NCBI RefSeq assembly: GCF_900496995.4
Contig: NC_044018.1
Span: 26,132,001-26,196,000, forward strand
DNA from: Aquila chrysaetos chrysaetos
Lineage: Eukaryota > Chordata > Aves > Accipitriformes > Accipitridae
DNA: 64,000 nucleotides
Direction of reading: 5' to 3'
Positions within the stretch are counted from its first letter, which is position 1, and every line of letters starts with the position of its first letter. A program made the translations under genes and the position numbers. Shown here one piece after another: positions 47,001 through 58,619 of the stretch. The notes under the pieces are model-generated. The model was given only the letters and a program-made list of their open reading frames with translations, had not been told where the DNA came from and did not search any database.

Positions 47001-50000
47001 TAACAGTCCTCTCCAAAAAATAAAAATTCAGGATAATTTAATTTAAATTTGAAAACTTAATATGTTTGTAACATGATTCCAGATTTGCTGAACGTCCCTG
47101 GTCTCAGACTATGGTGTGTCTCATGAGCCATGTGCCCTTCTATAATGTGAAAGGTACCTATAATTTCTGTCCAGTCATCCTCTGTTGGACCCGTTTCACA
47201 TGAGCAAACTTGCTAGCAAACCAATAACTTTGTATTTGCACGATATACTGAGCATGAAACACCTAGAGCCACGTGGCGCTTGGACAGACTGTCATTGCAC
47301 AACTCTGCTATGCTACCAGCAGAAGAAAGCTGACGCTCCTTCACCAGGCTAATAAGAAACAGTACCGAAGACATTGGAGAAAGTCTTCATTTTATTAAGC
47401 TGCATGTCCTTCTAACGCAGTATAAGGAATGCACTCATTTTTTTCTATTTTTTTTCTGTTTAAACTTCTTGAAATCCTTAATCTTAACTGCCACAAAATG
47501 GCCATTTACTGCAACTCTCAATGGACCGAGCAACTTGAACTGATTTCTGTGGGCCAGTTCCCCGGGATTTAGAAGATGCTCCTTTGGCAGTGTGGGCCTC
47601 TGATGCTGGAGAGTCACCGAAGCTTTCCCTCTCCCGTTCACCCCTCCATGAACAGAAACCCTGGCCACTGGGCTGGGGCTCTGGGGGATGCAGCTGGGGG
47701 AATTTGCTGAAAGACTGATCTTTCATGGGGAACTGCAGATTCATTGGAAATGTTTAATAGGCACACACCAGTTTTGACCAATGCTTCAAACCAGAGGGGT
47801 CCCCATGGAACGTGTCAGGTCACTTGGCTGCTGGGCTGGTGTGGTGGGCAGGACACAGCCTTGCCACGCTGGCTGCCCGTGAGCTGGCGACTGGGGCTTT
47901 CTGCAGCAGAGCTGGAAGAGAGGAAAGCATGAGATCCCCAGCTTTGGGAGAAGCTTCAGCAGGTCTGCACTTGGATCCAGAGGGGCCAGCCCGGCTGCTT
48001 CGGCTCACCCTCTGCCTGCCAGTCCCACCAGCGGACAGCCCATGGGCCCTGGGGGCTGCCAGGAGGAGTCCCATGCAACGCGGGCAGCTGACTGCTTCGT
48101 TTAGCTTTTCAAAAACCTGGTGACTTTTCTGAAGCGAATACTTTCAGAGTCTCCTCTCCTGGCATTTTCAGTTTGCGTTCCAGTTCAAAACAACCGTTGC
48201 TATTTGCAAACCGCCTGACTTGCGTGGCCCAGTTAGAGCAGCAGTCATGTGCCCTCCGCATTCATGGAGAAAAAGCTGAAAAGGACTGCTCTGCAAAGGC
48301 TGAGAAGTTGGTACAGGGGTAGGAATTAAATTTTTAAGCTGACATGAGCCAGAATTGGTGCTAAAAGACATAGCACTGCCTCCCTCACCTGCCCATTCCT
48401 ACCCTCTCCCTTGAGTTCGTACAAGCCTAGTCTGAACAACAGAGGAATTGATCCAGCTGAAATCTCAGCCAACGGGAACAAAACCACAAGCTGTGTTCTG
48501 GCTCGGGGTCACGATGTGGTTTGCCATCCAGCGGCACGGACACGTGTGCCCACGGGAGGCAGAGCTGGAGGGGATGGAGAGAGCTGCCTCTGCGGGGGAC
48601 TGGGGAAGGAGATGCAAGGTGGTCTCTTCTGCTGGCTCTGGGGGCTTGTGCTTCCTCACGGGGTGAGGTTATGTGAGATGGCCAAGCCTGGGGGTGGCTG
48701 TTACCTCCCAACTCCACCAGGAATTTGTGTCTTGGTGAAATCTTTCTGATCTTCACTTCCCCCTTGCAGGAATGGTGCACGCACGAGCGCCAAGCAGTCG
48801 CCAAAATCGCGGAGATGGGCACGTGGCAACCCGGGCTGAGTATGAGAAGTGGTGTGTAGGCGACGCTGGGAGGTGCCCCCACCCCAGCTGTCCAGGGACT
48901 TCACTCGTGAGGTAAGTGGTGAGCATTTACTCTACAACTGTGTTTTTCAGGGTGCCTTTTCACGATGAAGTTGCACAAAATAGACTTTTTTTTGTGTTGA
49001 GAAACCAGTTCAGAGTTGTGGAGCACTTCTGCATCTGCACAGTAACCCTTAGTGGGGATTTTGCAGGCTAGCTCCAGGCTTGGAGGAAGAGAGGCATGTG
49101 GAAACTCGGGCTGTCCTCAAAAGGGGGCATGCAAGAGAAGGTTTCAAGGTCCTTTACAAGTTAATGGCTGTTTTTTCTGCTTTCCAACGCAGAACAACTA
49201 AATATTCTCATCTTGTTGGAACCCATATGTCTTGTGTGACTTCTCTTTCATCTTCTTTCTTTCATCACCTTCTTTCTTTATCTATGACTGGAAAAATGTA
49301 AGTTAATTCCTGGAGAAGCTTGCAAAAGACAAAAAGGTAAGTGAACTAACTCCACCTTTGTAGAATAGGTCAACTTGTCGGTACTTGCTGTCACACAATG
49401 CGTGGTGGTTTTAACTACTGGGAAGATGGCGGTGACACCAGCACTGGGGTGCGTTGCTTTAACCACTCACGTATACAGGAACTGTTGAGCAGATGGAGAG
49501 AGCTCAAAAAGTGGCAGAGAATGTCTTGAAGACTGAAAAACCTGCTATACAGAAGCTCAATTTTTTTTTTTTTTTAGCTATTAAAGGGATAAATGTAATT
49601 TTCTGAATTTACTTTTTCAGAGAAAAAACTTGTCTTGATTTGAGATTTGCTATCTTGTTCCATATATTCTCTAATGAACACCTGTGAATTTTATGCAGGA
49701 ACTATTGGATGCAGCTTTATGCAGTTTATTAGGTGGGAGCTCAGACCTTAAATATTTAAACCTGATGTACAGGCATGGAATCTAGAACAGATTGAGTGAC
49801 ACAGCAAATAATTTATTCATTGAATATAGCATCTTCCTCTGTGGAAATATGCACACAAATATATTTTTATTTTTTCACTCTTTACAAATACTTTTTGATT
49901 TTTCAGCCTAGCATCCAGATGAAGGAAGGCTTCAGTGATCACAATGTCTATCCATCCATCCCATTCTGATAACTTTTAAACCAACTGCTATACTTCAACA

Positions 50001-50333
50001 TCGTGCAGTAGTGTGACACACAGCCCAAAGGCATTAGGGTAGGATCCATTTCACCTAAGTTTAGACTTCTATACTATCAATGTCTTCATCTGAGATAGTC
50101 ACCGTAGGTTGTCCTTACAGTTAGTAGAGACCAGTTGGCACTTTTAACCATGATTCAAGTGACCTGATTTAGATGTCTATTTTGGGATGGGATGAATCAT
50201 GGACTAAGAGTGCCTTTCTCTCTTTACTGCTTACTTAGGATGATCAGCTGAGGTGAAGAATAGTGGAATTTTCTACATGACTTCTGAAGACCAGCTCTAG
50301 ATAAGAAAGGAAATTTAATGAGACAAAAGCTGA
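41054..50333. other. Intergenic
   Basis: About 9.3 kb with no supported gene. It contains a palindromic kappa-B-type site at 44666-44677 and a moderately GC-rich section at about 47.5-48.9 kb with overlapping frames of up to 151 codons, none with a recognisable domain. A 16-base T-run lies near 49561. Confidence 0.7.
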
Positions 50334-50338
50334 AGTGT

Positions 50339-50933
50339 TGTCCTGGTTTCGGCTGGGATAGATTTAATTTTCCTTCTAGTGGCTGGTATAGTGTTATGGT
50401 TTGGATTTAGTATGAGAAGACTGTTGATAACACACTGATGTTTTCAGTTGTTGCCAAGTAGTGTTTAGACTGAGTCGAGGATTTTTCAGCTTCTCATGCC
50501 CAGCCAGCAAGAAGGCTGGAGGGGCACAAGGAGTTGGGAGGGGACACAGCCAGGGCAGCTGACCCAAACTGGCCAAAGGGCTATTCCATACTGTGTGACG
50601 ACATGCCCAGTATATAAACTGGGGCGAGTTGGCCGAGGAGGGTGGATCACTGCTCGGGAACTGACTGGGCATCGATCAGCGAGTAGTGAGCAGTTGCATT
50701 GTGCATCACTTGTTTTGTATATTCCAATTCTTTTCTTACTACTATTGTAATTTTATTATTGTTATTATTACCATGATTAGTTTCTTCCTTTCTGTTCTAT
50801 TAAGCTGTTCTTATCCCAATCCACCCGTTTTACTTTTCTTTCCCGATTCTGTCCCCCATCCCACTGGGTAGGGGGGGGAAGTGAGTGAGCGGCTGCGTGG
50901 TGCTTAGTTGCTGGCTGGGGTTAAACCACAACT
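50339..50933 (+). mobile_element. ERVL-like solo LTR with 5-bp target duplication
   Basis: 595 bp, starting TGTCCTGGTTTCGGCTGGGA and ending GGGGTTAAACCACAACT, flanked by AGTGT on both sides (50334-50338 and 50934-50938). TATATAAA lies at 50611-50618. It is the same family as the intron 1 LTR (27756-28348), including the GGGCACAAGGAGTTGGGAGG-like block. The last base is T where the terminal A of CA is expected. Confidence 0.92.
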
Positions 50934-50938
50934 AGTGT

Positions 50939-53029
50939 GTGCTCACCAGCAGTGGTGGGGCCAGACGTCGGGGGTATCAGGCCGCTGGCAGCACATGCCC
51001 CTTGTCAGGAAGCTGAGGGAGCTCAGCTGCCCTTCACCTAGCTGGTATCTAGAGGACATGAGAAGAAGATGAGTGTACTGCTGAGGTGAGGGGAACATCA
51101 CACAGAGCTTTAGGGTCAGGAGAGCTGTCAGGGTTATTGTGTAAGAAAATAAGACACGAGTTCAAAAGAAACAAGGCTTCACCGGATTTACTGCTGACAG
51201 AATTAATTGCTTATTCCCATGAACTTACCACAACTCTGCGTGTTGTGACTGCTCAGATAAAACAACTTCTACAATAACTCTTTCAGCATTTAGAGGTCAA
51301 GCCCTACCTTTGATCAGCTTATGATACAAATTTCCATTTCCAACTTGATAATTTTCAAACAAGCACTTTTGGTGTATTTCCCCGCAGCCACTCTTGCTTC
51401 TCCGAAAAAGTTATTATAAACACCTCTGACCTTTGACTCTATTGCCTATAACTGGAGGTTTAACATCTAGTGCATATATCAATGCCTAAATTTATGCTTC
51501 CTGACCTTGCGTTGTCCTCGGTGTTTCAAAGGAGCAGTGGCAGATATGAAAACACTTAGGTTACCCAGCAGCTAATGCCTGCAACTACTCAGTTTCATGA
51601 CTTGCATGACTGATCTGGCCTTTTTTAAGTGGTCTGCCCTTCCAAAGAGATATGATCATACGGGAATTCTTTGAACACTTATTTCTCATATGAACAGATC
51701 CAACTTTTGGTAGTGTGACCCAAACTGACCCATCTTCCCGCTCTGCTTCTGCTGGGAGAACCAGTCAGTCTCTTTTCTGTAACTCCCTGCAACAATTTCA
51801 GTCCAGGAGATAGGCATATCTTTTGTTTCAAAGTGGTTTGATAAAGAAGTATTCAAGCTGCTGCTAACAGCTTAGGGTGTTATTTATTACTCACATAACA
51901 CCACAAGAGTGCTCTGCATTGAGTTTTAAAACATGATTTATGATCTCCACTTTCATTTTTTTTTCAGCTTTTGCTAAGATTCCTCTGGAGTCTAAGGGCT
52001 TTGCTGTTCACCTGGCCTGACACATCTGTTTTTTCCTTCAGAAGAGCTGATCTGTTACTTCTGACAATGTGACCAAGGTGTCCTTTTGCCAGAACTTGTT
52101 TGACACCAGCAATGGAGCAAAGAGACCCTGAAATGTCACTGACGGCTGTGTTGGCTGCTTTGGTGCATTTGCTATTGTTCCAGTGAGTGTGATCTAATGG
52201 AAAGCAGAACATTCTTATTATAGCAAGCTATAATTCACTGGCTGAACTCTCAAGTGTATGCAGCGACCAGTGTAACTGCTTCAGAGCAGCAGCTGGGCCA
52301 GGAATCTGTTGGCTGCACCGTTCTCCCAGCAACATGGGAAATAACTGGTTTTCCCATCTGCTAAACTTCAGTACTTTCCAAAATGGGTTCATGCTGCACT
52401 GGGATGAAAGCAAAAAATGTTCTTGCAAGAACTTGTCCTGAGCTGAGATATCAGCATTTAGGACACTTAGTTTGGGAGGCTGAAAAGACATCTATTCACC
52501 CTCCCTCTGCAAGGGTGGTAAATATTAAATTATTTATTCAAACTGGAACAGCTCAGACAGAAGCAACTGAGGAAGAGAAACTTTCAAATAGGTTGGTGGT
52601 GAGATCACACATCTGGAACATGCAAACAAAGTTTCTGATGCGAGCCAAAAAGACGAAAGACATACGTCCTCCCCAGCCAAGGCTGAGCGTCCTTTTCACT
52701 GCGACTGCAGGGATGATGCTCTCTCGTGGTGACCAGAAATTCATCCTGGAGCTGAGAAGCCTCTTCCTGATGAACATGTTGCCAAACCTCATGCGCTGTT
52801 GTGCACTTTGATTTTAGCGAATCAGAATTTTTCAGCTCATCCTCACTGAATTTTTCAGGCACCAGCCTGTTGGGATCCTCCAGAGTTACAGGCTTCTCTC
52901 CCAGAATGTTTGCGGACAGTAGGTGGACATGAGACAAAGCAAAGCGGGCAGCCCGCTGCTGAAATGCGCTTTTTTACGAGATGTAACGATCGCCTTTGAT
53001 GTTCTTCCTCTCTTCCTCCCCCTTCCCCT
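50939..53029. other. Intergenic, left of the orphan GC island
   Basis: About 2.1 kb. Frames at 52383-52811 (+) and 52605-52937 (-) overlap each other and end close to the GC island. Neither resembles a family I know. The place beside a CpG-rich island would suit a first exon, but no splice structure can be defended. Confidence 0.55.
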
Positions 53030-53420
53030 CCGACACGAGCGCTGCCGGCTGAAACAACTGGTTTTCGGCTTTCCCTCCGCCTTCCCCCGCTACCGCCGGC
53101 AGCTTTCCACCGGGACGCGCAGCCGCCGGCCCCGGCCCCGGCCCCGAGAGACGCTGCAGCCCCGCGGGGACCGGCCCCGGCCCCGGCCCCGGCCCCGAGA
53201 GACGCTGCAGCCCCGCGGGGACCGGCCCCGGCCCCGGCCCCGGCCCCGGCCCCGAGAGACGCTGCAGCCCCGCGGGGACCGGCCGCCCGCCGCCCGCCGC
53301 CAGCTCCGTCCTTGTGGTGCCCTCCAGCGTCCCCTCGCCGAAAGGACTCAGCAGAGCAAAGCCCTTAAGAAAAGAGCCTGCAGCCGAGCGATGCTCCGTC
53401 GGGAATAGCGGGAGGATCAG
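53030..53420. promoter_or_regulatory. Orphan GC/CpG-rich island about 23 kb upstream of GCLC
   Basis: About 0.4 kb of dense CpG in AT-rich surroundings. It contains the hexamer minisatellite, and moderate CpG continues to about 53640. A plus-strand frame (52923-53408, 161 aa) runs through it because both repeat periods are multiples of three. It is arginine-proline rich and matches no family I know. It could be the promoter of an unannotated or noncoding transcript, or only a GC-rich repeat. Confidence 0.45.
53128..53284. repeat. GC-rich minisatellite with GGCCCC hexamer tracts
   Basis: Three copies of a GAGAGACGCTGCAGCCCCGC unit (starting at 53146, 53197 and 53254) are each preceded by a GGCCCC tract of 3, 4 and 5 copies. 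The periods are 51 and 57 bp, differing by exactly one hexamer. On the minus strand the hexamer reads GGGGCC and can form G-quadruplexes. Confidence 0.92.
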
Positions 53421-55403
53421 GCGCCGAATTTAAGTTTGAATTTCATTTCCTGGGGAGGCAGTGACTAAAGGCAAGAAGTTCAAGCGCCCAGCTGACCTTA
53501 AGCCAGGCTGAGAAAGGCAAGCTTTGCTACGTTCGGGAAAGCAACGCGGTGTTCGTGGCTATCTGAGCAGCTCTTCGGAGCGCTGCCTTACCGAAGAAGT
53601 TCCCCGTATAACCGTTCGCGCTGTAGTTAAAAGCTGGCATTACTAAACACAGGATGAGACGTCGTGATTTGTTCTGTGGCCGGTTGAAGTGATAAGAACG
53701 CAAGTTACAGGCTGCAAGACTCTTACTCTGAATTTTTCTCTTTGTTTAGATAAGTAACTTCAACAAATTCACTGTTTGGCTCAGAATAATCCCACACATA
53801 AATAACACAAAATAAAAGCAGTCTGTTCGATTTGGCTGTTTCTAATTAACTTCAGCAAAATTCTGACCCCACTGATCTTAACGGCTATTCTCATGTCGCT
53901 ACGTGGGGATTCTACTTACGGAATACATGGTGTCCTTCGAATGAAAAAAGAATACATTGCCACAGGCTTGGGTAACATTTACCTTATAAGCATTTCAGAA
54001 AAAGAAGAAACATACCAATTTACAGGCCTCTACATACTGGGCTTCAGTTGGTATAACAGACACCATAAATCTATGCAAGACGTACAGCTAAATTATGGAT
54101 ACTTTAGGGAAAACCAGCTTTCACTAAGAGAATATTCCACTTATATTATTTAACTGTTTTTGAAGGAAAATGATGACATTGTAAGCTCTGAAATGTATCT
54201 GCAGTAGAGAAAAATCAGTTTTATCAGACCCTTAAGTAACAAGGCAAATATTATAGGAAATAAAGGATCCAGCTAGTTTTTACTTTAATCTGTGTTTTTT
54301 ACTTCAGTGATGCTGACAAATAATGCATCTGTCAAGACTTGCTTAAAATCTTTTTTCTTTTCTATCATAGTCCAATTGTAAGTTCTGTCATTTTTGCAGT
54401 TTTTACCACACATTCATGGCTTGACTCCTCAAAATCAACCCCGAATTTTGAAGCAAAAATCATCCCTTTTGCTTCCTCAAAATCATTCCTGAATTTTGAT
54501 CGGCTCTACTTCAGCTCCCGGCAACGATATATATTATTCTTTACTTTAATGTTACTTAACATTATTCTTTCCACCCCAGCTACTTGGACTATTTTGAAGA
54601 TAATAACCAGAAGATGAAGGTCCTAAATTGTTGTGTACTCTGTTAGTTTCTATCTTTTTCTTCACAGATAAGCCCTGGATGACCATTTTACTACCTGCTC
54701 TCAATAAAAGATCATGGATACTTGTGCTGCTGCAGAAGATTTGGCTGGAAATGTAACATTTTCTCCCCGTTCCCCTCTCCGGCTTCAGGAAGAAGTCATC
54801 TACCAATGACTTATGCCAGTAGCAGGTTGTTCAGCCTTTTTGTGGGGAGGACATAGCAATGCCACATCGGCTTTACTCCTTCCATGAAGTCAGGACTTTT
54901 GTGCTACTAGCCTTGGCAGGAGACCAAGGAAGAGCCTTGCTGTTCCCTTTCTGCACGACAAGAGCAGGTTGCGATCCCTCTTGTACTGCTGTGATCTTGG
55001 CTATGTTTCCGTACAAATGGTAAAACTTTGGTTAGGGTAAGTGAATAACATATACTAAGTCTCCTTCTACAGCTTATGCCTCCATACAAAGAAATCTCTT
55101 TATGCCAAGCAAAGCAACACTGGCCTTTTCTCTGGCAACAACATTATTCATGTGAAAGGGCACATCTGAGACAATCAAAGATTCAAGGCCAGAGTCTGAG
55201 GATTGTTGGGAAATGATTTACTGATACACCTCAACACTTCATGCTTGCTGGGCAGAAGTTCTGCACCTTTGTTCCCAAAATCTTTTGCCTTCTGAGTCAT
55301 ACCTCTATCCAGGTGAAATATAAGCTGCAGGTTCTAGAGATACATTTGTTCCCCAAGAACTGTTTTCACCACTTTCTTTACACTGGTAAGTTACCAACCA
55401 GCT
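53421..55403. other. Intergenic, between the GC island and a CR1
   Basis: About 2 kb of AT-rich DNA. Short frames (53893-54153 and 54339-54617) have no recognisable product, and no repeat family was identified. Confidence 0.65.
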
Positions 55404-55906
55404 ATCACAGAATCACAGAATGGTTGGAAGGCACCTCTGGAGATCATCTGGTCCAACCCCGCTGCTCAAGCAGGGCCACCTAGAGCTGGTTGTCCAGGAC
55501 CATGTCCAGATGGCTTTTGAATATCTCCAAGGATGGGAGACGCCACAACCTCTCTGGGCAACCTGTGCCAGTGCTCGGTCACCCTCACAGTGAAAAGGTG
55601 TTTTCTGATGTTCAGAGGGAACCTCTGGTGTTTCAGCTTCTGACCATTGCCACTGGTCATGTCACTGGGCACCACTGAAAAGAGCCTGGCTCCGTCCTCT
55701 TTGCACCCTCCCTTCAGGTATTTATATACATTGATAAGACCTCCCTGAGCCTTCTCTTTTCCAGGCTGAACAGTCCCAGCTCTCTCAGCCTTTCCTCACG
55801 GGAGAGACACTCCGGTCCCTTCATCATCTTCGTGGCCCTTTGCTGGACTCTGTCCAGTAGCTCCATACTTCTCATACTGGGGACCCCAGGAATGGACACA
55901 ATAGTC
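55404..55906 (-). mobile_element. CR1 LINE, truncated 3' portion (about 500 bp)
   Basis: The plus strand begins ATCACAGAATCACAGAATGG, the complement of the CR1 3' tail. It runs through complementary CR1 segments including CACCTCTGGAGATCATCTGG, CTCTCAGCCTTTCCTCACGG and CCCTTTGCTGGACTCTGTCC. It covers the 3' end of the reverse-transcriptase frame and the 3' UTR only. Its frame is broken and it cannot be active. Confidence 0.95.
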
Positions 55907-56879
55907 ATCAGGTAGTAACAATATGTGATCCTACTGTCCTGGACCAGATTCAGACATCATCACTTTTAATAGATTTCTCCCCTGATGGAAATGATGCTTA
56001 TACTTAGCATTCAAGTAGCTTTCTACCAGCATTTGAGACAAAGAAGGTGAGAACAGCAATGTAAATTCTGATAATAATTTGTTTACACAGGGTATTTGCA
56101 GTAAGTTGTAATCACACAGTGATTTTTACATTAGCAGACCTTTTTGGACAATGGCTTCAGCGCATTTTAGACACCGTAGATACCCAAGGCAGCCAGGACT
56201 AGTGGACATATTGGCATACTGGGAGGACAGCCACGCACTTCTGGACTGCCAGGTAGAGACTAGAGGGGCAAATAAATCCCCTCCTCCAGGCTTGACTTAG
56301 TGGCCCACAAATTGACACCTAGTGCCATTTGAGATGCCCTGCAGCCCCTGGGGCACCTGCGCAAGGTACATTCAGATGGCTGAGTCCTGACCTCCGCACC
56401 TGATGCTTAGGTGAGCGCACCCACGGGCACGTAGCGGCTTTTCGGGCACCCTGAGGAGCCCGACTGCTGCTCTAGGTGTGCACGGGTCCTGGTTCATGGC
56501 CGGCAGGCTCGCCTGGCTGCCTTGGCTCACCTGGCTGTGAGCAGCCATACAGGTGGCCTGGTTAGAAGGGGAAAATTGCTGAACCGAAGAAATTGTCTGC
56601 TGAAAAATACTGACAGAGAAAGGCCTGCCAGCCTGGGACTGTGAGCCTGGGGACTGGGCCTGGGAACCACAAGTGTCCTTGAAAGTACAGCCGGGGACCC
56701 AGAAACTGGAGACACGCCAAAGTACCACCAATAAGCACAAAACCAAGGGACTGTAATGGCAACTTATCATCTGAGAAGGTGGAAAACAGCATAGAAAAAT
56801 AAAACTGCTCTGAAAGAACAGAAAATGGAATCATCTCTTGGCTGTTAGAGGTGAAAAATAGAAATTAAGACCATCTATT

Positions 56880-58619
56880 GGCTGCTCAAAGTTGGACCTC
56901 CTACACTCCCTTCTGTCTCTCTGTTATAAGAAGGACTTAATTTTTATCCAAAATGGAGTGTCTCTTGCTGAGAACTTCCTGGTTGAATCCCGCCTGAACT
57001 TCCCATGAGCTCTTGGACTCCCATTGGGAACTCTGGCTGACTTGACTCTGTGTTGGGGATCTGCTTTGAAGGGAGGCTCTGTTATCTTACTGCTTGGGTC
57101 TGTCCTCCCCTCTTTTGGGGACGGTTGGGTGTCCTCCCTGCCCTGGACTGGTTTGTTTCTCCTGTTTGAGATGGTTTGGCTCCTTCTGAAATCTGTCTAA
57201 TTCGCTTCATGATCTGCTGTTATATTATTGCTGATAAGTTTGCTTCACTAATGAGAAGTTGTAGTTATCCGTAATAGTATATACCTACTTGGATGTTGCT
57301 GTCATTAGTTGTGCTACCATCCTGCTTGATGCTATTATTGATTGACACCATACTATTGATTGATACTGTATTACTGGTTGCTGATAATAATTTGTAATAA
57401 CTTGATATATATTCACTCATTTCACTTCATTAATCTTCATATTAGCTTTATTAACCATAGGTATATTTGCTAGTGGTCATTTTTGTGGTTGCATACTTGC
57501 TAGGGGTGATTTTTGTGGTACTTGTGGTAATCTGTAATACAGTAGAGAAGTTTAGAGAATAAAGCCTCTGTCCCCTTATGTATTGTGGAATCCTAGGAAC
57601 CCGTGATCACGATCTCTGCACAGCCGCAGGCTGGGTAACTGTTTTGGGTTTGTGTGGCGGGGTTTTGGTAGCGGGGAGGGGCCGCAGGGCCGGCTCCTGT
57701 GAGAAGCTGCCAGAAGCTTCCCCGGCTCCGAGTCGGACCCGCCGCTGGCCCAGGCCGAGCCCGTCAGCGACGGCGGTAGCGCCTCTGGGAGAACAGCCTT
57801 GAGAAGGGGAACCTGCAGTGAGTGGGGGGATCGGGATGGGAGAGGAACCCCTCTGCGGATACGAGGGGAGTGAGGAAGGAGGGGAGGAGGAGCGGGGGAG
57901 GAGGGGATGCCCCCGCAGCCCGTGGGGAGACCAGACGGCAGGCTGTCCCCCCCAGCCCACGGAGGGGAGCGGGGGAGCAGATGCCCACCTGCAGCCCGGG
58001 GAGAGAGGAGCCCACGCCGGAGCAGGGGGATGGATGCCCCCCAGGATGGCCGGGACTCCAGGGGAAAGCCCGCGCTGGAGCGGGCTGTGCCTGGAGGACT
58101 GCAGCCCGAGGGAAGGACTCACGTTGGAGCAGTTCGTGAAGGACTGTCTCCTGTGGGAGGGACCCCACGGCGGAGCAGGGGACGAGTGAGGAGTCCTCCC
58201 CCTGAGGAGGAAGGAGCAGCAGAGACAAGGTGTGAGGAACGGACCCCAACCCCCATTCCCCGTCCCCCTGCACCGCCGGGGGGAGGAGGGAGAGAGAACA
58301 GGGAGTGGGGTTGAGCTGGGAAGGAGGGAGGGGTGGGGGGAAGGTGTTCTAAGGTTTGGTTTTACTTCTCATTATCCTTGTTTTGATTTGATTGGTAGTA
58401 AATTAAATTGATTTTGTTTCTTCCCCAAGTTGAACCTGTCTTTTGCCCGTGACCATAAGTGGGGAGTGATCCCTCCCTGTCCTTGTCTCAACCCATAAGC
58501 CTTTCTTTATGTTTTCTCCTCATCTCACCATGGCCAGGGGGAAGGAGTGAGTGAGAGTGAACGGCTTTGCGGCTGGGCTTAAACCACAACAGTAACCCTT
58601 TGGGTTGTGACATTTCCCA
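56880..58619 (+). mobile_element. Possible older LTR interrupted by the solo LTR at 57640-58591
   Basis: Around the younger LTR the sequence has LTR-like parts: a TATA-like TTATAAGAAG near 56935, AATAAA in GAGAATAAAGCC near 57558, and, across the empty insertion site, an end GGGTTGTGACA at about 58609-58619 that resembles the U5 end of avian ERVK LTRs. I could not fix the 5' end or find a target duplication. The bounds are tentative. Confidence 0.3.
57640..58591 (+). mobile_element. ERVL-like solo LTR, plus strand, with 5-bp target duplication
   Basis: 952 bp, starting TGTTTTGGGTTTGTGTGGCG and ending GGGCTTAAACCACAACA, flanked by GTAAC (57635-57639 and 58592-58596). It is near-identical, in opposite orientation, to 40088-41048. 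Many CpGs survive, which suggests a fairly recent insertion. The coding-looking frames are by-products of base composition. Confidence 0.93.

Noticed and set aside
48427-48882. 151-codon minus frame as a gene
   Set aside because: Overlapping frames are open on both strands in moderately GC-rich DNA and the product resembles nothing known.
52605-52937. 110-codon minus frame next to the GC island as a first exon
   Set aside because: No recognisable domain, it overlaps another open frame on the plus strand, and no defensible splice partner was found.
52923-53408. 161-codon frame with RPRPRPRETLQPRGD-type repeats as a repeat protein
   Set aside because: The repeats follow the DNA minisatellite, composition alone keeps the frame open, and there is no supporting exon structure or known family.
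57607-58314. Frames of 105-171 codons on both strands
   Set aside because: They are inside the second solo LTR and have the same explanation. No retroviral protein domain is present.
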